A program made the position numbers and the translations under genes. Shown one piece after another: positions 47,115 to 56,699 of a stretch of DNA of 64,000 bases (positions are counted from its first letter, which is position 1; each line of letters opens with the position of its first letter). The notes under the pieces were generated by a model. That model did not search any database and had not been told where the DNA came from. It saw only the letters and a program-made list of their open reading frames with translations. The DNA is from Acidobacteriota bacterium (GTDB lineage Bacteria; Acidobacteriota; Blastocatellia; Pyrinomonadales; Pyrinomonadaceae), in contig JAFAZX010000062.1 of the NCBI GenBank assembly GCA_019239425.1, positions 62,001 through 126,000 on the forward strand, given 5' to 3'.

Positions 47115-49742
47115 CTAAGCAACCCGAAATTGAACCTTGAGCGGGATGGAGCCGCGCTCCTCGAACCAGCAGACGTGCTGCGCGACCATGTCCAGCTTGA
47201 GCGTGTAGAGGCCGGGCGCGTGCGGAGCCCTTAGCTCGAATTTCAGAGTCGCGGACTCGCCGGGCGCCAGCGCGCGCGGCAAAGGCGGCGTGCCGTGGCG
47301 CTCCAGGACGAGCACCCCCGCCTCGTCGCAGACGCGCACGCCGAGCATGCACGAGCCCGCGCGCTCCGCCGGCCCCGTGAGCCAGAGCGTGTCGCCCGCG
47401 TTCTCGACCCGGAGCCGCGCCGAAATCTTCGCGCCGGGCGCGACCTCTTCGGGCCAGCCTTCGGGAAAACTCATGCGCGCCGAAGGGGCCGAAGGCTTGC
47501 GCGTGTCCGGGACGGACGAGGCGCGGCGTTCGGGCGCGTCCGCGACCTTCTTGCAGAGAAGGTAGTTGACCGGCGGCGGCTCGACGCGCAGGCGCCCGCC
47601 TTCGAGCGAGTCGCGCTCAAACAGCCCGTTGACCGAGACGTAGTCGCCGACGACGGCGAAGCCGCACGCGTCCAGGAGCGCGCGCAGGTAGTCGCGGCTG
47701 AAGGGCGACTCGAGCGTGCCGAAGTCGCGCATCACTTCGAGCAGCTCCTCCTCGTTCTCAGAGCCTTCGTCGGGGCGGTCGCCTTCGAGGATGAAGAGCG
47801 CGCCGCCGTACTTCGTCATCGCCGCGAGGTTCCTGATGACGGCGCGCTCGTCCTCGAAGTGGTGGAGCGAGTCGTAGCAGACGACGGCGTCGAACTGCTC
47901 CTCCAAAGGAGCGCCCTCGACGTCGTGGACGAGGAAGCGGCAGCGCAGGGGCGTCTCGTGATCCGCGCCGTAAGGGACGCGCTCGACGCGCTCGCGCGCG
48001 ACTTCAATCAGGTCGGGGCTGATGTCTAGCCCTGTCACGTCGTAGCCGAGGCGCGCGAAGTATTCGCTGAGCCAGCCGGAGCCGCAGCCCACGTCGAGGA
48101 CGCTGCGGTCGGGCGGGAGCGCGAGCGCCTGCACCAGGTTGGCGAAGTCGCAGAAGTGCCGGAAGGTGTCGGCGTCGATGCCTTCGCCCGCGTAGCGCTC
48201 GGGCTTGTTCGCGAGGTTGTAGAAGGGCTTCGTGCGCAGGTGGTGCAGACGCTCGGGCGTGATGCGGCGCGGGTAATCGACGGCGCCGCGCTTGTAGTCC
48301 ACGCCCTCCAGCTTGCGGCCCCGGCCGTTGCCGTTCGAGGCGTGCGCGTCTTCGGACTGCGCGAAGGGGAAGGTCGCGTCCGGCTGCATCCAGGAGCCGC
48401 GCGGCTCGGGGGGCTGGGGCGCGAAGAGGTTCTCGGGCGCGAGCGCGGCGAACTCCGAGGCCACGCCGCGCACGAGCGCTTCGTCCGCGTCGGGCGCGAC
48501 GCCGAGCGCGGACAGCTCCGCCGAGAGCCCCGCGAGCAGCCTGCGGCGCGGGCGCGCGGCGGCGACCTCGCGGACGAATTCAAGGTAGCCTTCGGCGCTC
48601 TTGCGGATGTCGTGGAAGGCTGTGACGTGGCGGCGCGCGTTCGCGCCGAGGCGCGCGCGCAGAGGCTCGTCCTCGACGAGGCGCGCGAGGTAGGCGCGCA
48701 GAAGCTCGTCCGCGTGCTCGCCGGGCTCGACCTTGACGACGCAGTCGTCGGGCAGCTCGCCGAACCAGCCCACGGCGGAGACGACTGCGCAGACGCCCGC
48801 GGCCATGATGCGGCAGAGGCTCCCCGAAGTCTCGCCCACCGTCCGCTCGCGGAGGTTGAGCGCGATGTCCGTCTCGGCAATCCGACTTTCGAACTCTTCG
48901 AGCGTGACGTGGCCGGTTATCTCTACGCGGTCTGCCAGACCGCAGTCGCGCACGAGCGCGCGCACGTCGAAGTATGCGTTCGGGTCGCCGACGAGCGTGT
49001 AGCGGAAGTCGTAAGTGTCGCGCAGCGCGGCCAGCGCGCGCAGCGCGCGCTCGATGCCCTTGTCGGGCGTGATGAGTCCGAACGAGGCGATGCGGACTGT
49101 GTCGCGCGCCGTGCGGTGCCCGCGCGGCAGAGACTCGGCGGCCGAGGGCGTGATGTGGTGCCGGACGCGGCGGACGGGGACGCCGGGCGCGACCGTTTCG
49201 AAGCGCGCGCGGCTCCAGTCGGAGTGGACGATGATGCCTTCCGAGCCGCGCGCGAGCCGGCAGTTGAGGGGGAAGTCCAGCGGGCGCGCGAAGGCCGCGG
49301 GCGCGGCGCCGCGCGCGAGCGCCTCCTCGGCCTCGCGCCGCGCCTCCTCGCCGTGGCACGCGCCGACCTCTTCCAGGTAGACGCGCATGTCGCCGCGCTC
49401 GCGCGCGAGTCCGAGGAAGAAGTCCTGCAGCGCGAAGTCGTGGAAGACGACGACGCCCGGGTGCACGCGCATCGCGTCGAAGACGCCCGCGTGGTAGCGG
49501 TGGTCGTTGCCCATGTGGTAAACGACCGCGTCGAACTCGCCCAGGGAATCTAAGGCTTCCGGGTCGCGCCGGTAGTCGCGCACCTCGAAGCGCCCGGCCG
49601 CGCCCCACTCCGAGGGGCGGAGGCCGTCCACGAAGAGCGTCAACTCGGCGCCGGCCGCCGCCAGGTGCGGCAGCAGCTCCTCGCTGTAATCCGCGATCCC
49701 CGAGCGCTGGGGGCTGAGCGGGCTGAAGTAGGCGAGACGCAT
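47115..49742 (-). CDS. Trifunctional protein: GT4 glycosyltransferase, methyltransferase, Ig-like domain
   Basis: An 875-residue fusion. Residues about 1-400 form a GT4 transferase: YFSPLSPQRSGIADYSEELL at the start, then FGLITPDKGIERALRALAAL and a donor-site region with TVGETSGSLCRIMAAG. After a linker, about 480-745 hold a class I methyltransferase with motif I SVLDVGCGSGWLSEYFARLG and VVCYDSLHHFEDERAVIRNL. Residues about 750-875 are the Ig-like module (HAPGLYTLKLDMVAQHVCWF). No frame change or internal start separates the parts, so it is one polypeptide. No Shine-Dalgarno sequence precedes the ATG, which lies four bases from a family B palindrome. Confidence 0.9.
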   Translation of the reverse strand: MRLAYFSPLSPQRSGIADYSEELLPHLAAAGAELTLFVDGLRPSEWGAAGRFEVRDYRRDPEALDSLGEFDAVVYHMGNDHRYHAGVFDAMRVHPGVVVFHDFALQDFFLGLARERGDMRVYLEEVGACHGEEARREAEEALARGAAPAAFARPLDFPLNCRLARGSEGIIVHSDWSRARFETVAPGVPVRRVRHHITPSAAESLPRGHRTARDTVRIASFGLITPDKGIERALRALAALRDTYDFRYTLVGDPNAYFDVRALVRDCGLADRVEITGHVTLEEFESRIAETDIALNLRERTVGETSGSLCRIMAAGVCAVVSAVGWFGELPDDCVVKVEPGEHADELLRAYLARLVEDEPLRARLGANARRHVTAFHDIRKSAEGYLEFVREVAAARPRRRLLAGLSAELSALGVAPDADEALVRGVASEFAALAPENLFAPQPPEPRGSWMQPDATFPFAQSEDAHASNGNGRGRKLEGVDYKRGAVDYPRRITPERLHHLRTKPFYNLANKPERYAGEGIDADTFRHFCDFANLVQALALPPDRSVLDVGCGSGWLSEYFARLGYDVTGLDISPDLIEVARERVERVPYGADHETPLRCRFLVHDVEGAPLEEQFDAVVCYDSLHHFEDERAVIRNLAAMTKYGGALFILEGDRPDEGSENEEELLEVMRDFGTLESPFSRDYLRALLDACGFAVVGDYVSVNGLFERDSLEGGRLRVEPPPVNYLLCKKVADAPERRASSVPDTRKPSAPSARMSFPEGWPEEVAPGAKISARLRVENAGDTLWLTGPAERAGSCMLGVRVCDEAGVLVLERHGTPPLPRALAPGESATLKFELRAPHAPGLYTLKLDMVAQHVCWFEERGSIPLKVQFRVA

Positions 49743-49743
49743 A

Positions 49744-49868
<125 letters not shown>

Positions 49869-49871
49869 TCT

Positions 49872-50411
49872 TCATCTTACCACCGTTATTTTCGCCCTCG
49901 CGGTGGGCGAGCCCTTGTCGCTGAACCAGGCGACCTGCTCCTGGACGAGGTCGACTTCGAGGATGTAGTCGCCGGGCTCCTTCGGGGCGGTGACGAGCAG
50001 CGGGACTTCGGTCTCCTCGCCGGGCTTGAGGTCTTTCGAGATGCCGTAGCGGCCGTCCATGTCGGTGACGAGCGAGCCGTCGGGCTTGAGCCAGCGGTTG
50101 CCGGCGGCGATGTAGAACCAGTTGTCGGTGCGCTCGTTGAGCTCGCCGCCGCGCGACCACCAGAAGACATCGCTCGCGTTCTTGATGTGCACCTGCACGG
50201 TCTCCTTCTGCCCCGCGCGGAGCTTGGCCGGCGCGTCGGGCAGCGTGAGCTGCGCCTTGAAGGCGGCGTCCGGCAGAGGCCCCGGCGTCCTGGCCGGCGC
50301 GGGCGTCGCCGCCGAGTTCGTCCCGGCCGTGTTGCCCGCAGGCCCCCGGCTACACCCGACAGCTAAGAGTGCACACACGCCCGCGACGGCGAAAAGTTTC
50401 CCGACTCTCAT
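49872..50411 (-). CDS. Lipoprotein consisting of one Ig-like domain
   Basis: A 179-residue protein from the ATG at 50411, with GGAGAGGAAAG upstream. The signal peptide ends in a lipobox (CALLAVGC, then SRGPAGN), so it should be lipid-anchored in the periplasm or outer membrane. After an Ala/Thr/Pro linker, residues about 60-179 are the Ig-like module: KETVQVHIKNASDVFWW, NWFYIAAGNRWLKPDGS and EPGDYILEVDLVQEQVAWF. The same module is the C-terminal part of the GT-C, methyltransferase and GT4 fusion proteins nearby. A free lipid-anchored copy suggests a binding role at the cell surface; this is inference. Confidence 0.85.
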   Translation of the reverse strand: MRVGKLFAVAGVCALLAVGCSRGPAGNTAGTNSAATPAPARTPGPLPDAAFKAQLTLPDAPAKLRAGQKETVQVHIKNASDVFWWSRGGELNERTDNWFYIAAGNRWLKPDGSLVTDMDGRYGISKDLKPGEETEVPLLVTAPKEPGDYILEVDLVQEQVAWFSDKGSPTARAKITVVR

Positions 50412-50439
50412 CTTCAATCTTTCCTCTCCAATAAAGTTC

Positions 50440-50589
50440 TAAAGCTGGGAGCGCGGGCATCCCTGCCCGCTAGCGTGCGTGAGCACGCTGACCGTCTGCC
50501 TCTTTCTCTCAACGTCGGACATTGTAGTCTCACTGCCTTCGCGCTGGCGCGCTCATGCGGGCTGTAGGGTGCCCGCGCCCCCAGCTTTA
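50440..50589. repeat. Palindromic element, family I (AAAGCTGGGAGCGCGGGCA type)
   Basis: The left arm is AAAGCTGGGAGCGCGGGCAT and the right arm ends TGCCCGCGCCCCCAGCTTT, with partial inner pairing and a long loop. The right arm includes the TAA stop of the minus-strand GT-C gene at 50587-50589. The element fills most of the gap between that gene and the lipoprotein gene. Confidence 0.8.
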
Positions 50590-52878
50590 CGGCTCGACCC
50601 TTACATTCACGCGTAGCGTCTTCGAACCCTTCTCGAAGAAGAAGGTGACGCCCTCGTGAATCATGTCTACCTCGAGCACGTAGTCGCCCGGCTGCTTGGG
50701 CGCCGTGACGGGGAGCGTCAGCTCGGTCTCGCCGCCGGGCTGCAAGTCCGCGGCGAGCGCCGTGCGGCCGTCGAGGTCGTTGACGACGCGCCCCGTCGAA
50801 GGGTCGAGCCAGCGGTCGCCCGCGTTGACTTGGTACATGCCGCGCTCGCCGTGCGCGGGCCACGCGACGGGGCCGAGGTTGCGCACGCGCAAGTGTAGCT
50901 CGGCGCGCTCGCCGGGCCGCAGGCGCGTCGGCGCTCCCGGCGCTTGAATCAGCGCGCGGTAGTCCTGGTCGCGGAAGGCCGCCGCCTTCCAGAAACGCTC
51001 CAACGTCGCGCGCCCCTCTTCGCCTTCGGGGAGTGTGGCTTCGACCAACATCATACCCAGCGGGCGGCGCTGCGAAAAGAAGGGGACACTAACGGGCCGC
51101 GCGCCGACGAAGGTCAGCCCGCGGCTCTTGATGTACTCGCGCGCTTGCGTCAGGTCTTCGGGCATGCAGAGCGAGAGCATGCTTTGCGGCCCCGACTCGA
51201 CCGTGCGGACGAAGTGCTGGCGCGCGTCGCGCGTGGCGAAGTATTCGGGGTGGCTGGCAGTGACGATGGGGAGCGCCGGGTCGATCAAAGCCTCAACGCC
51301 GTTCGACTTCGGCCCGCTCTCGACCCAAGCCTGCAAGCCTTCGAAGAGGGCGCGCGTCTCGGCGTTCATGAAGTCCTTCAGACGCCGGTCGCGGAAGACG
51401 TAGCGCGCCTCGTGCCGGTACGCGCGCCAGTCCGAGAGCAGCGTCGGCCTCATGCTCCACTCGTACTTGAGCGCGTAACGAAGGGCGAGCGCCCCCTGCG
51501 CGCAGAGTGCGAGGAGGAGAAGCGCAGGGACGGCCGCCCTCCACGAAGGTTTGAAGTCCGACCACATCACTCTCAACGACGAAGCGGCGACCGCGACCAC
51601 GCAGACGCCCGCGAGCACTTCGAGGTAGAGGCCGTAGCGGCTGTAGCCCATCCCGCCCGCGCTCCAGGCGAAGCACCCGACGACGAACAGCAGGCAGACG
51701 GCGCGCACGCGCCGGTCGCGCCAACTCAGCGCGAGTCCTAAAAGCGCGACGAAGAGGCCGAGGGTGATGCGCCCCGAATAGACGCCCAGCTCCGAATGGC
51801 GCGCCGGCTCGAAGGACGCGAGCACGGGCCACGCCAGAATCTCCCAGAGGCCCTTCGGCCCCCAGCGCGCGTCCCAGCCGCCGTCGGTCGGCCAGTAGGC
51901 GGAAAGGAAGAATCTGTTGGCGAGCGGGAAGACGGGGTTCGACGTCAGACGCCAGAGGTAGACCGCGAACGGCAGAAGCGGCGCGACGAACGCGACGAAG
52001 GTCAACGCGACTGTCGTCGGCAACTCCCTCGACTTCAGGCGCGACGGCCCCGCGAGCGCCTTGTAAGCGCAGAGCAGGACGACCGGCAGGATGGCCGCCG
52101 CGTTCGTCAGCTTGAGCGCCGCGCTCAATCCCAGAAGCAGTGCGACGCGGACGAAGGCTGGGCGTCTCTGCTCCGCCTCTTCGACGCGCAGCGCGAGCCA
52201 CGTCGCTTCGAGCAGCAGAGGGAGCGACAGCAGGTCAACCATGTACTCGTTGACCTGATACAGAAGATGCTCGGCTAAAAGGACGAGGAGCACGGCTGCG
52301 GCTCGCGGCCACGCGCGCGCGACGAACGGGCGGACGAGCTTCAACGTCACGCGCGCCGTCCAGACGAGCGCGAGCAGGTTGACGACCGTGCCGAGCCGGT
52401 AGCCGAGCGCGTGGCGGAAGATGCCCGTGACGGTGTCGGGCGCGGGGTTGTACGGCGCGGGCGTCGGGAAGTAGTCGCCCGGCATGAAGAGCGTGCCGCG
52501 CAGAGAGCGCTCGGCGTGCAGCAGGCGGTAGTTGAGCACGTCCCACGAGATGTCCGGGAAGGGAAGCCGCAGCAGGTAGAGGATGACGAGCGGCGGCAGC
52601 ACCAGGAGCCAGAACTCGCGCCCGGCGCGCTCGGCCGGGAAGGGTTTCGTGACGACGTAGAAGTACCACGCGACGAAGGCCGCCGGGACGGACAAAGCCC
52701 ACGCCAGCGCGTTCGAGTCGAGCGGCCAGAGGTACTGGCGGATGAAGACGAGCAGGTAGAGCAGGGCGAGCGCGTCGCCGAACTCCGCGCGCTCGCGCAG
52801 ACGTGCGAGCAGGCCGAAACGCTCGGCCGCGGCGCGGGCGTCGGACGGCGCTTCGGGCTGGACGGCGGCGCTCGTCAT
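50587..52878 (-). CDS. GT-C-like membrane protein with C-terminal Ig-like domain
   Basis: A 763-residue protein starting MTSAAVQPEAPSDARAA. About thirteen helices; the first periplasmic loop contains LRLPFPDISWDVLNYRLLHA with acidic residues placed as in GT-C transferases, followed by GDYFPTPAPYNPAPDTVTG. A soluble region with PEYFATRDARQHFVRTVE and then the Ig-like module (about 635-763; QPGDYVLEVDMIHEGVTFFF) completes it. I do not recognise a named GT-C subfamily. It follows the GT2 gene after two bases and is probably translated from the same mRNA. The GT2 could supply its polyprenyl-phosphate sugar. Confidence 0.8.
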   Translation of the reverse strand: MTSAAVQPEAPSDARAAAERFGLLARLRERAEFGDALALLYLLVFIRQYLWPLDSNALAWALSVPAAFVAWYFYVVTKPFPAERAGREFWLLVLPPLVILYLLRLPFPDISWDVLNYRLLHAERSLRGTLFMPGDYFPTPAPYNPAPDTVTGIFRHALGYRLGTVVNLLALVWTARVTLKLVRPFVARAWPRAAAVLLVLLAEHLLYQVNEYMVDLLSLPLLLEATWLALRVEEAEQRRPAFVRVALLLGLSAALKLTNAAAILPVVLLCAYKALAGPSRLKSRELPTTVALTFVAFVAPLLPFAVYLWRLTSNPVFPLANRFFLSAYWPTDGGWDARWGPKGLWEILAWPVLASFEPARHSELGVYSGRITLGLFVALLGLALSWRDRRVRAVCLLFVVGCFAWSAGGMGYSRYGLYLEVLAGVCVVAVAASSLRVMWSDFKPSWRAAVPALLLLALCAQGALALRYALKYEWSMRPTLLSDWRAYRHEARYVFRDRRLKDFMNAETRALFEGLQAWVESGPKSNGVEALIDPALPIVTASHPEYFATRDARQHFVRTVESGPQSMLSLCMPEDLTQAREYIKSRGLTFVGARPVSVPFFSQRRPLGMMLVEATLPEGEEGRATLERFWKAAAFRDQDYRALIQAPGAPTRLRPGERAELHLRVRNLGPVAWPAHGERGMYQVNAGDRWLDPSTGRVVNDLDGRTALAADLQPGGETELTLPVTAPKQPGDYVLEVDMIHEGVTFFFEKGSKTLRVNVRVEP

Positions 52879-52880
52879 CC

Positions 52881-53897
52881 TTACTTCAAAGCCCCGCGCC
52901 GCCCGAGCTCTTCGTTCGCGTGCGCGCGGCCGGCGCGCAGCTCGTCCGTCAGGACGCGTACGTGGTACTCGAACTCCTGCGAGCGGCGCGCGATGGAGTG
53001 GAGGATGAGGCCGGCCGTCAGAGAGAGAAGGCCGCACGTGAAGAGTCCCGCGGCCGCGACCAGAAGAAGGGTGCCGGGCACGACGCCGAGTCCCAGGAAG
53101 CCGGCGGCGCCGGCCGCGCACGCGAGCAGCAGGAGCAGAAGCCCGACCGCGCCGAAGAAGGTCAGGGGCTTGTAGTCGCGGAAGAGCGCGAGCGTCGTGT
53201 TGAGGATGAGGAAGCCGTCGCGCAGGAACTGTATCTTCGAATGGCTCCCCTCGGGCCGGTGCGTCAAATCGACGGGGACTTCGACGAGGCGGTAGCCGCG
53301 CTCGACGGCCTTGATGGTCAGCTCGGTCTCGATCTCGAAGCCGCCGCCGAAGAGCGGCAGCCCCTTGACGAACTCGCGGCTGAAGGCGCGGTAGCCCGAG
53401 AGGATGTCGGTCAGCTCGACGCGGAAGATGAAGTTCAAGGTCGAGCGCACGAGGCGGTTCGCCATCCGGTTGCGCCGCTTGAACTGGCTCTGCGAACGCT
53501 CGTGCAGGCGCGAGCCGACGCTCATGTCCGCGTGGCCTCCGACGACGGGCGCGAGCAGCGCGTGGACGGCCTCGGCCGGGTAGGTGTCGTCGCCATCCAC
53601 CATCACGTAGAAGTCGGCGTCCACCTGCCGGAACATCGACTGGACGACGTAGCCCTTCCCCTGCCGGCGCTCGTTGAAGACCTCGGCGCCCGCGCGCCGC
53701 GCCTCCTCGGCCGTGCGGTCGGTCGAGTTATTGTCGAAGACGTAGACGCGCGCTTCGGGCAGCTCCTCGCGGAAGCGCGCGACGACGCGCGCCACGGTCG
53801 GCTCCTCGTTGTAACACGGCACGAGGACGGCGACCCCGCGCCCACCGGCCCCGGTTTCGCGGTGAGTCACAACCTCCCTGGCGTGCGTTCTTGACAT
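52881..53897 (-). CDS. Polyprenyl-phosphate glycosyltransferase (GT2, DPM1-like)
   Basis: A 338-residue protein from the ATG at 53897 (MSRTHAREVV); the frame is open upstream only through repeat DNA. The GT-A core starts VAVLVPCYNEEPTVARVVARF, the metal-binding motif is in YVMVDGDDTYPAEAV, and LTDILSGYRAFSREFVKGLP is typical of dolichol-phosphate mannose synthase-like GT2 proteins. Two C-terminal hydrophobic segments anchor it. It should make a lipid-phosphate sugar at the inner face, which the GT-C enzymes of this locus could use at the outer face. It is the first gene of a five-gene minus-strand run. Confidence 0.93.
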   Translation of the reverse strand: MSRTHAREVVTHRETGAGGRGVAVLVPCYNEEPTVARVVARFREELPEARVYVFDNNSTDRTAEEARRAGAEVFNERRQGKGYVVQSMFRQVDADFYVMVDGDDTYPAEAVHALLAPVVGGHADMSVGSRLHERSQSQFKRRNRMANRLVRSTLNFIFRVELTDILSGYRAFSREFVKGLPLFGGGFEIETELTIKAVERGYRLVEVPVDLTHRPEGSHSKIQFLRDGFLILNTTLALFRDYKPLTFFGAVGLLLLLLACAAGAAGFLGLGVVPGTLLLVAAAGLFTCGLLSLTAGLILHSIARRSQEFEYHVRVLTDELRAGRAHANEELGRRGALK

Positions 53898-53910
53898 CGG
53901 GTCGAAGGAA

Positions 53911-53992
53911 AGTGATAAGTGATGAGTGATAGGTGATAAGAGGAAGCGGGAAGGCGGGGCCTTCTTATCACTTATCACTCATCACTTATCAC
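53911..53992. repeat. Palindromic element, family D, intact
   Basis: The left arm is GTGATAAGTGATGAGTGATA and the right arm ends TCACTCATCACTTATCAC; they pair over about 33 bases. It lies between the divergent GT2 and GT-C genes, eight bases from the ATG at 54001. Confidence 0.93.
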
Positions 53993-54000
53993 CATAAAGA

Positions 54001-56619
54001 ATGGGCCAAGCTAACACTTCGCGTCGGGAAATGCCAAACGTGGTCGCGGCCGTGTGGCGCGTGCGGCCTTTGCGGGAGCTGCTGGTGGTGCTCGCGTTCT
54101 GCCTCTTCACGGCGCTGCTGACGTGGCCGTACGTGACGCGGATGCGCGACGCGGTCGTTGACCCGGGCGACCCCTACCTCGTGACGTGGATCATGTGGTG
54201 GGACTACCACCAGACCTTCCGAGACCCCCTGCACCTCTTCCACGCGAACACCTTCTACCCGCTCAAGTACACCCTGGCCTTCAGCGAGCACTGCTACGGG
54301 CTGGCGCTGCCGTTCTTCCCGCTCTACGCGCTGGGCCTGAAGCCGCTGACGGTGCACGCCGTGGCGCTCTTCCTCGGCTTCGCGCTGTCGGGCTACGGCG
54401 CGTTCCGCCTGGCGCGCACGCTGACGGGTTCGGAAGCCGTGGCGTGGGTCGCTGGGATAGCGTTCGCGTTCGTGCCGTTCCGCTTCCACCTGATGTCGCA
54501 GCTCGTCTACCTGTTCTCGGTGTGGCTGCCGCTGCTGTTCGAGGCTCTGGTGTTGTTCGCGCGGGCGCGGACGTGGAGGCGTGCGGCGTGGCTCGGGTTC
54601 GCGTTCTTCATGACGGGGCTGACGAGCGTCTCGTTCTTCGCCTTCGCGCTCGTGCCGCTGGCCCTGTGCGCGGCGGTGCTTCTGACGCGCTACGGACTCT
54701 GGCGCGAGCGGGAGTTCTGGCGCAGGAGCGCCGTGGCCCTGGGTCTCGCCTCGCTCGGCCTCCTGCCGTTCATGCTGCCCTACTACATCGTCTCGAAGCT
54801 CTACGGCTTCAAGCGCGGCGTCGAGGAGGTGAAGGCCAACTCGGCGTGGCCGCGCCACTGGCTGTCGGTCGAGAACCGCAACAAGCTCTGGTTCGGGATG
54901 GGCGAGACGATGGAGGGCGGCGCGCGCTTCAAGCTCTTTCCGGGACTGCTCACCCTCCTCTTCACGTTCGCGGAGCTGCTGCTCGTGAAGCCACAGCCCG
55001 CGCGTGTCGCCGCGCCGGACGACGGACGACGGAACTGGCTCCCGCGTCTCGACGCCTTCATCCTCTTCGCCTTCGCGATCTCGATGCTCGCCGTCGGCTT
55101 CGACCGGACGAGCTACTTCGGCGGCGTCTTCAACTACGTCACCTCTGAGGTCGCGCTCGCCGTTTTGACCGCGGCCGTGGGCGTCCGCCTGTGCGCGGCG
55201 TACCCGGCCGTGCTGCGTCCCGTCAACAGAAACTTCGTCGAGACGCTCACGTCAACGCGCCGCTGCGACGCCTTCTGGCTCGGGCTCGTCCTCGCCGCGG
55301 TCGGCTTTCTCTACTCGCTCGGCTGGAACTTCTTCTTCTACCGAATCTGCTACGACCTCCTGCCCGTCTTCCGCAGCATGCGCGTGCCCACGCGCGGCGC
55401 GATGTTCGCTTACCTCGGCCTCGCCCTGCTCGCCGGCCTCGGCGTGCGCCGCCTCGCGGAAGTGATGACAGCGCGCCGTCCGAGCTTAAACCGGCGGACA
55501 GTCTACGCCGTCGCCTGCGTGCTCCTGCTTTTAGAGCTGAACGCCGCGCCGCTTCAGTTCATGCGCGGCGAGGTCTACGCGGACGCCGTCACGCTCAGAC
55601 TTAAAGAGACGGAGATGCGCGGCGGCGTCGTCGTGCTGCCGGCCGGGCCGGACTTCAACCACCGCTACATGCTGCGCTCGGCCGACCACGCCCGGCCGCT
55701 CATCGTCGGCACCTCCGGCTTCAACTCGCCGCAGGAGGATCAGATCGAGCACTGGACGGCCGGCGGCACCATCCCGCTCGGCCTCCTCAGCATGCTCGAA
55801 GAGATTCCGACCTCCTACGTCGTCGTCAAGAACGAACTCATCGCGCCCGAGCGGCGCACGAACTACGCGACCTTCCTCTCGCGCGCCGTCGCCGCGGGGC
55901 GCCTGCGCTTCGTCAACCGCTTCGACGACCGCGACGACCTCTACGCCGTCGTCAAGACCGAGCCGGACGCGCGCGCAGAGGCCTCGCCGCCCGCCGAGCT
56001 TGAGCTGCGCGACTGGGCCTCGATGCTCGAAGAGGACACGCTCAACCTCCTCGGCCAGTACGCGGACTGGAGCCGCGCTCTCTACCGCCTGCGCTTCGTC
56101 GCGCGCGGGCGGATGCCGCGCTACGGCGAGTTCATGCCGGACGCGCGCGCGCTCGGCCGCGGCCTCATCCCGGGCACCGAGGAGGCGCAGCGCGACTTCG
56201 AAGGCCGGCTCGCCGCGCTCGCGCGCGGGTGGGAGCGGAGTCCGGAGTTCCGAGAGTTGTTCGGCGAAGCGGACGACGCGCGCTTCGTCGCGCGGCTCTA
56301 CGAGAACGCGGGGCTGGAGGCGGACGCCGCGGAGCGCGAGGCGCTCGCCGCCTCGCTCGCCTCACACGCGGAGACGCGCGCGGGCGCGCTGCTCAAGGTG
56401 GCTTCGGACGCGCGGCTCGAAGAGCGCAGCCGGTACCGCTCGCTCCTCCTGCTCCACTACTTCGCCTTCCTCCGACGCAGCCCCGACGACCCGCCCGACC
56501 GAGACCTCGAAGGCTTCAACTTCTGGCTCTCGAACCTCGAACGCACCAGAGACCTCGACAAACTCGCCCTCGCCTTCCGGGACTCGATTGAGTACAAGGC
56601 GATGAAAGGGGGAGGCTAG
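54001..56619 (+). CDS. GT-C-like membrane protein with short C-terminal DUF4214-type domain
   Basis: An 872-residue protein. Residues about 20-530 contain eleven or more helices; the first loop has VVDPGDPYLVTWIMWWDYHQ and HLFHANTFYPLKYTLAFSEH, as in large uncharacterised GT-C-type membrane proteins. A periplasmic alpha/beta region follows. Residues about 690-872 resemble the second half of DUF4214: DFEGRLAALARGWERSPEFR, then LLLLHYFAFLRRSPDDPPDR and EGFNFWLSNLERTRDLDKLA, matching FGYLRRNPDDAPE and FWLDKLNQFNGD of the secreted proteins. The ATG follows repeat DNA with no Shine-Dalgarno sequence. The stop touches a family C palindrome. Confidence 0.82.
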   Translation: MGQANTSRREMPNVVAAVWRVRPLRELLVVLAFCLFTALLTWPYVTRMRDAVVDPGDPYLVTWIMWWDYHQTFRDPLHLFHANTFYPLKYTLAFSEHCYGLALPFFPLYALGLKPLTVHAVALFLGFALSGYGAFRLARTLTGSEAVAWVAGIAFAFVPFRFHLMSQLVYLFSVWLPLLFEALVLFARARTWRRAAWLGFAFFMTGLTSVSFFAFALVPLALCAAVLLTRYGLWREREFWRRSAVALGLASLGLLPFMLPYYIVSKLYGFKRGVEEVKANSAWPRHWLSVENRNKLWFGMGETMEGGARFKLFPGLLTLLFTFAELLLVKPQPARVAAPDDGRRNWLPRLDAFILFAFAISMLAVGFDRTSYFGGVFNYVTSEVALAVLTAAVGVRLCAAYPAVLRPVNRNFVETLTSTRRCDAFWLGLVLAAVGFLYSLGWNFFFYRICYDLLPVFRSMRVPTRGAMFAYLGLALLAGLGVRRLAEVMTARRPSLNRRTVYAVACVLLLLELNAAPLQFMRGEVYADAVTLRLKETEMRGGVVVLPAGPDFNHRYMLRSADHARPLIVGTSGFNSPQEDQIEHWTAGGTIPLGLLSMLEEIPTSYVVVKNELIAPERRTNYATFLSRAVAAGRLRFVNRFDDRDDLYAVVKTEPDARAEASPPAELELRDWASMLEEDTLNLLGQYADWSRALYRLRFVARGRMPRYGEFMPDARALGRGLIPGTEEAQRDFEGRLAALARGWERSPEFRELFGEADDARFVARLYENAGLEADAAEREALAASLASHAETRAGALLKVASDARLEERSRYRSLLLLHYFAFLRRSPDDPPDRDLEGFNFWLSNLERTRDLDKLALAFRDSIEYKAMKGGG

Positions 56620-56690
56620 GTGCTGGGTGCTGGGTGCTGGGTGCTGGGTAAAACCAAAACCCAGCACCTAAAACCCAGCACCCAGCACCC
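56617..56690. repeat. Palindromic element, family C
   Basis: The left arm is four tandem GGTGCTGG units and the right arm is the complement, interrupted by CTAAAACCC. It starts at the stop codon of the upstream gene and ends nine bases before the next ATG. Confidence 0.92.
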
Positions 56691-56699
56691 TTCTTCCAC

